In this document: positions 36,007 to 38,304 of the stretch, piece after piece | How positions within the stretch are numbered: position 1 is the stretch's first letter | Layout: every line of letters starts with the position of its first letter | Assembly: GCA_002751075.1 (NCBI GenBank) | Contig: NAOQ01000198.1 | Span: 77,565-115,868 of the forward strand | Source of the DNA: Ichthyophonus hoferi | Lineage: Eukaryota; Opisthokonta; Ichthyosporea; Ichthyophonida; Ichthyophonidae | Direction: 5' to 3' | DNA length: 38,304 bases | Made by a program: the position numbers and the translations under genes | Notes under the pieces: model-generated | Told to the model about the DNA's origin: nothing | Seen by the model: the letters and a program-made list of their open reading frames with translations, nothing else | Databases searched by the model: none

Positions 36007-38304
36007 AAATGGAGCCAGACCTCATTAGCAAAGACCCAAGAAGTCAATTCATAGATGCTGAAAATCATTGCTCACCATGTTCAGTTTATCAAATTATAGC
36101 ATAAAAATGTTTTTTATAGAGAATCTTGAACAAATGTTATTTGAACAGAAAAAGCATAAAAAAGATAGCTCCAATTTGCTATAATAGCTATTTGTGATAG
36201 CAAATTTAATAAAGGAACAAGAATACTTTAAGAACTTTTTTTTTTTTTTTTTGGTAAATGCCAAGGTACAACCAGTACCTAATATGTGAGAAACATACTT
36301 TTGGTTCCATTTGAAAATAGATATAATATAAATGTTGTAATTTAAAATGTCTTTTCTTAAGCATGACTGGAGAGATAATACCATACTTACACGTGAAATT
36401 TCATCCCATTATAAAAAGTGTTTGGTTAAGGCATATACTAACGCCTTTCTAGGACTAATGTTTGGACAACATTGCTTAATAGTTGATGCTGCTGCCATGT
36501 AAGTCTGGCATGGCTGCCTGTTAAACTATTTTAATCTACAATATATTATAGATGTGATTACTGATCTAACTAGTATACTTTGTTGTAACCCATTTTTAAT
36601 ATTTCTGAAAGCATTCAAATGTCTCTGATGGCTAGCTGGTCCATTCAATACATTCAAATACAGTAAAAGTGTTCACTGAGGAAAATAACTATATATTTAT
36701 ATCTAAAAAAAGAGTTCTTACTTGTACCTGTAATATCTAAGTATATATGTGCCAGAGTATGAGCTGCTGCTCCACATGTTTGAAAGGGATAAAGTAGATC
36801 TTCTGTTCTGGACAGGTTGCATGAGTTTCAAGACATGCTAATTCTATGTGAAAATTTGGTATTCCATAATGGTAATGATAAAACCATGGAATTGGGATTG
36901 GCATGCATGAACCTTAAATGGTAGATATTTTAAAAGGTAGGGTGGGGTCCATGATTACTTATCAGCTTACTTTCCAAAAAACCTAAATGTTTTAAATTTT
37001 GATCGCTTCCTTGGGAATTTGCCCGAGTTTTTGATGTGGGACCAGAGCTTAAAGCCTTTAAAGTATTATTATGTCATGTCTTGTTTTTTTGGTGGACAAC
37101 TGGAAGATGACATAACAATGTCAATTCCCCTCAACAAAGATTTTTGTACTCAATTTAAGAAAAAGTTTTATTTTGACATTAGTTATTGTATCTTTTCAAT
37201 CTAAAGAGACCAGAGAAAATAAACCAATTATTAAATTTGGACCCAATTAAACATTCATGAATAAAATGTCTGCAATGTCATATCTTTGTGATGTTGGCTA
37301 TCTAGCAATTGATGGGTTCTAGAAGTCCTCACATAGCTTTCACATCTATCACCCCATTTTGTTCTTGTGCATTAGAGGGCAAAATGCACCTTAGCTTTCC
37401 TACAATAATGATATACCTAGGTGATTCACTGTCCAACACAATTACCAGGTTACTTAATTTTTGTAAGGGTATTCCTATCATTCATATATGAAATGACCAT
37501 AAAAATAATCTGATGAATCTGTGCAGGCATAAAAAGTAGTCTCTCTCTTACTCTTACCTTTTCTGTTGTTTAGAGATTTGATTTAATTTGAGTCTGTCTG
37601 TTTTCTTGAGGCTAGTCATTATTTAACCATCTCTCGCTTGAAATGTTGCTGTGACGTTTATTTCTTCCCTTTGAACCAATTATGGAAGTTTATTTTACTG
37701 TCATAAGAATTTATATTACTGTTGTTCTGTTTGTATGATCTGAGCCTGAGCTTGAACTCTTGGAGTATCCTAGCAGGATAAATCATTGTTTATCTGCAAG
37801 TTCCTAAACTTGTAGAATAATAAATCATCTTCTTTATCCTGATATTTGTGATAGGCATGATAACTGAATCAAAATAAGTTATAATATCCACATGACTATC
37901 TTGTTTATGCATATCTGTGAACATTAACCATATCTTGATTATCTGACATGTTTTCCCTCAATCAAATGTACAATAAATAAACTTCTATAAGGTCCTATGG
38001 TTATCAGTATATAAGGTAAAAGTATTTGATATTTGATATGCTTACGGTATTTCCTGGTAAGTCCTCCAGCTCAGATCAGACAGAATACAGTCAAGAATTA
38101 TTTACCAAATTCTGACAATCATAATTCACAGGAACCATTTTGTGGTATTTGCTCCCAACTTAAGGAGACCAGAAGGCCATTTGAAAAATAACAACAGTTG
38201 CAACAACCACTACAACAACTCTTACAACAGCTCTAACAGTCACCATTTACACCTCCTACGTTACCTTTCTAGGAGATATTGTTGTTAAAAATATATACTA
38301 ATAT
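36007..38304. other. AT-rich, CpG-poor DNA, no gene recognised
   Basis: There are about eight CpGs in 2.3 kb. A T17 run lies at about 36237-36253. Open frames are short and lack motifs. The composition resembles the copia block rather than the host genes, so old repeat DNA is likely. I could not match it to families A or B. Confidence 0.5.
38130..38270 (+). other. CAA/CTACAA-rich segment with a Cys-x-x-Cys reading
   Basis: One frame reads PFCGICSQL and then a Gln/Leu-rich stretch from repeated CAACAA/CTACAACAACT units. It could be an edge of a coding exon or of another element, and it is cut off by the end of the window. Confidence 0.25.

Noticed and set aside
1-38304. CRISPR arrays, prokaryotic operons, riboswitches or phage defence systems
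   Set aside because: The window is eukaryotic with spliced genes. Its tandem arrays have no spacer-repeat structure and no associated genes.

Overview
The window is nuclear DNA from an intron-rich, AT-rich eukaryote. The best-conserved proteins (CSN2 and a FAM32A-like protein) align well with their animal counterparts as I remember them, so an opisthokont (invertebrate, unicellular animal relative or early-branching fungus) is my best guess. I cannot name the species.

Layout. Positions 1-775 are AT-rich tandem repeats. Positions 1763-3213 (minus strand) hold a complete four-exon FAM32A homologue. It is transcribed divergently from a complete eleven-exon COP9 signalosome subunit 2 gene (4027-9073, plus strand). 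The two share an 813-bp promoter region with one CCGGCCG box near each start codon. Introns of both genes carry simple tandem arrays. Positions 9074-12025 show no gene. Positions 12026-14581 hold a four-exon secreted trypsin-type serine protease with all active-site residues. Five hundred bases downstream are four more in-phase exons (15073-17587) of an unrecognised, probably extracellular, cysteine-containing protein. Its splice phase would let it be the C-terminal part of the protease. A 25-N assembly gap lies in one of its introns.

From about 17.9 kb to 36.0 kb the window is a nest of fossil Ty1/copia LTR retrotransposons, none intact. The oldest is a 5'-truncated plus-strand copy of family A (18631 to 36006). 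It has been interrupted three times: by an unidentified CpG-rich 0.73-kb insert (19302-20031), by a full-length family B element (21251-27995), and by a full-length minus-strand family A element (28237-34404). A lone family A LTR sits at its left edge. In both families the LTR is about 0.8 kb, and the gag reading frame appears to start well inside it. The copia block is strongly CpG-depleted compared with the host exons, which suggests past cytosine methylation of the repeats. Positions 36007-38304 are similarly AT-rich and CpG-poor, with no gene recognised.

The host genes are unrelated in role: protein-degradation control (CSN2, which works on cullin-RING ligases), a small nuclear RNA-splicing-associated protein (FAM32A), and a secreted protease. 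I see no prokaryote-like operon, CRISPR array or confident RNA gene.
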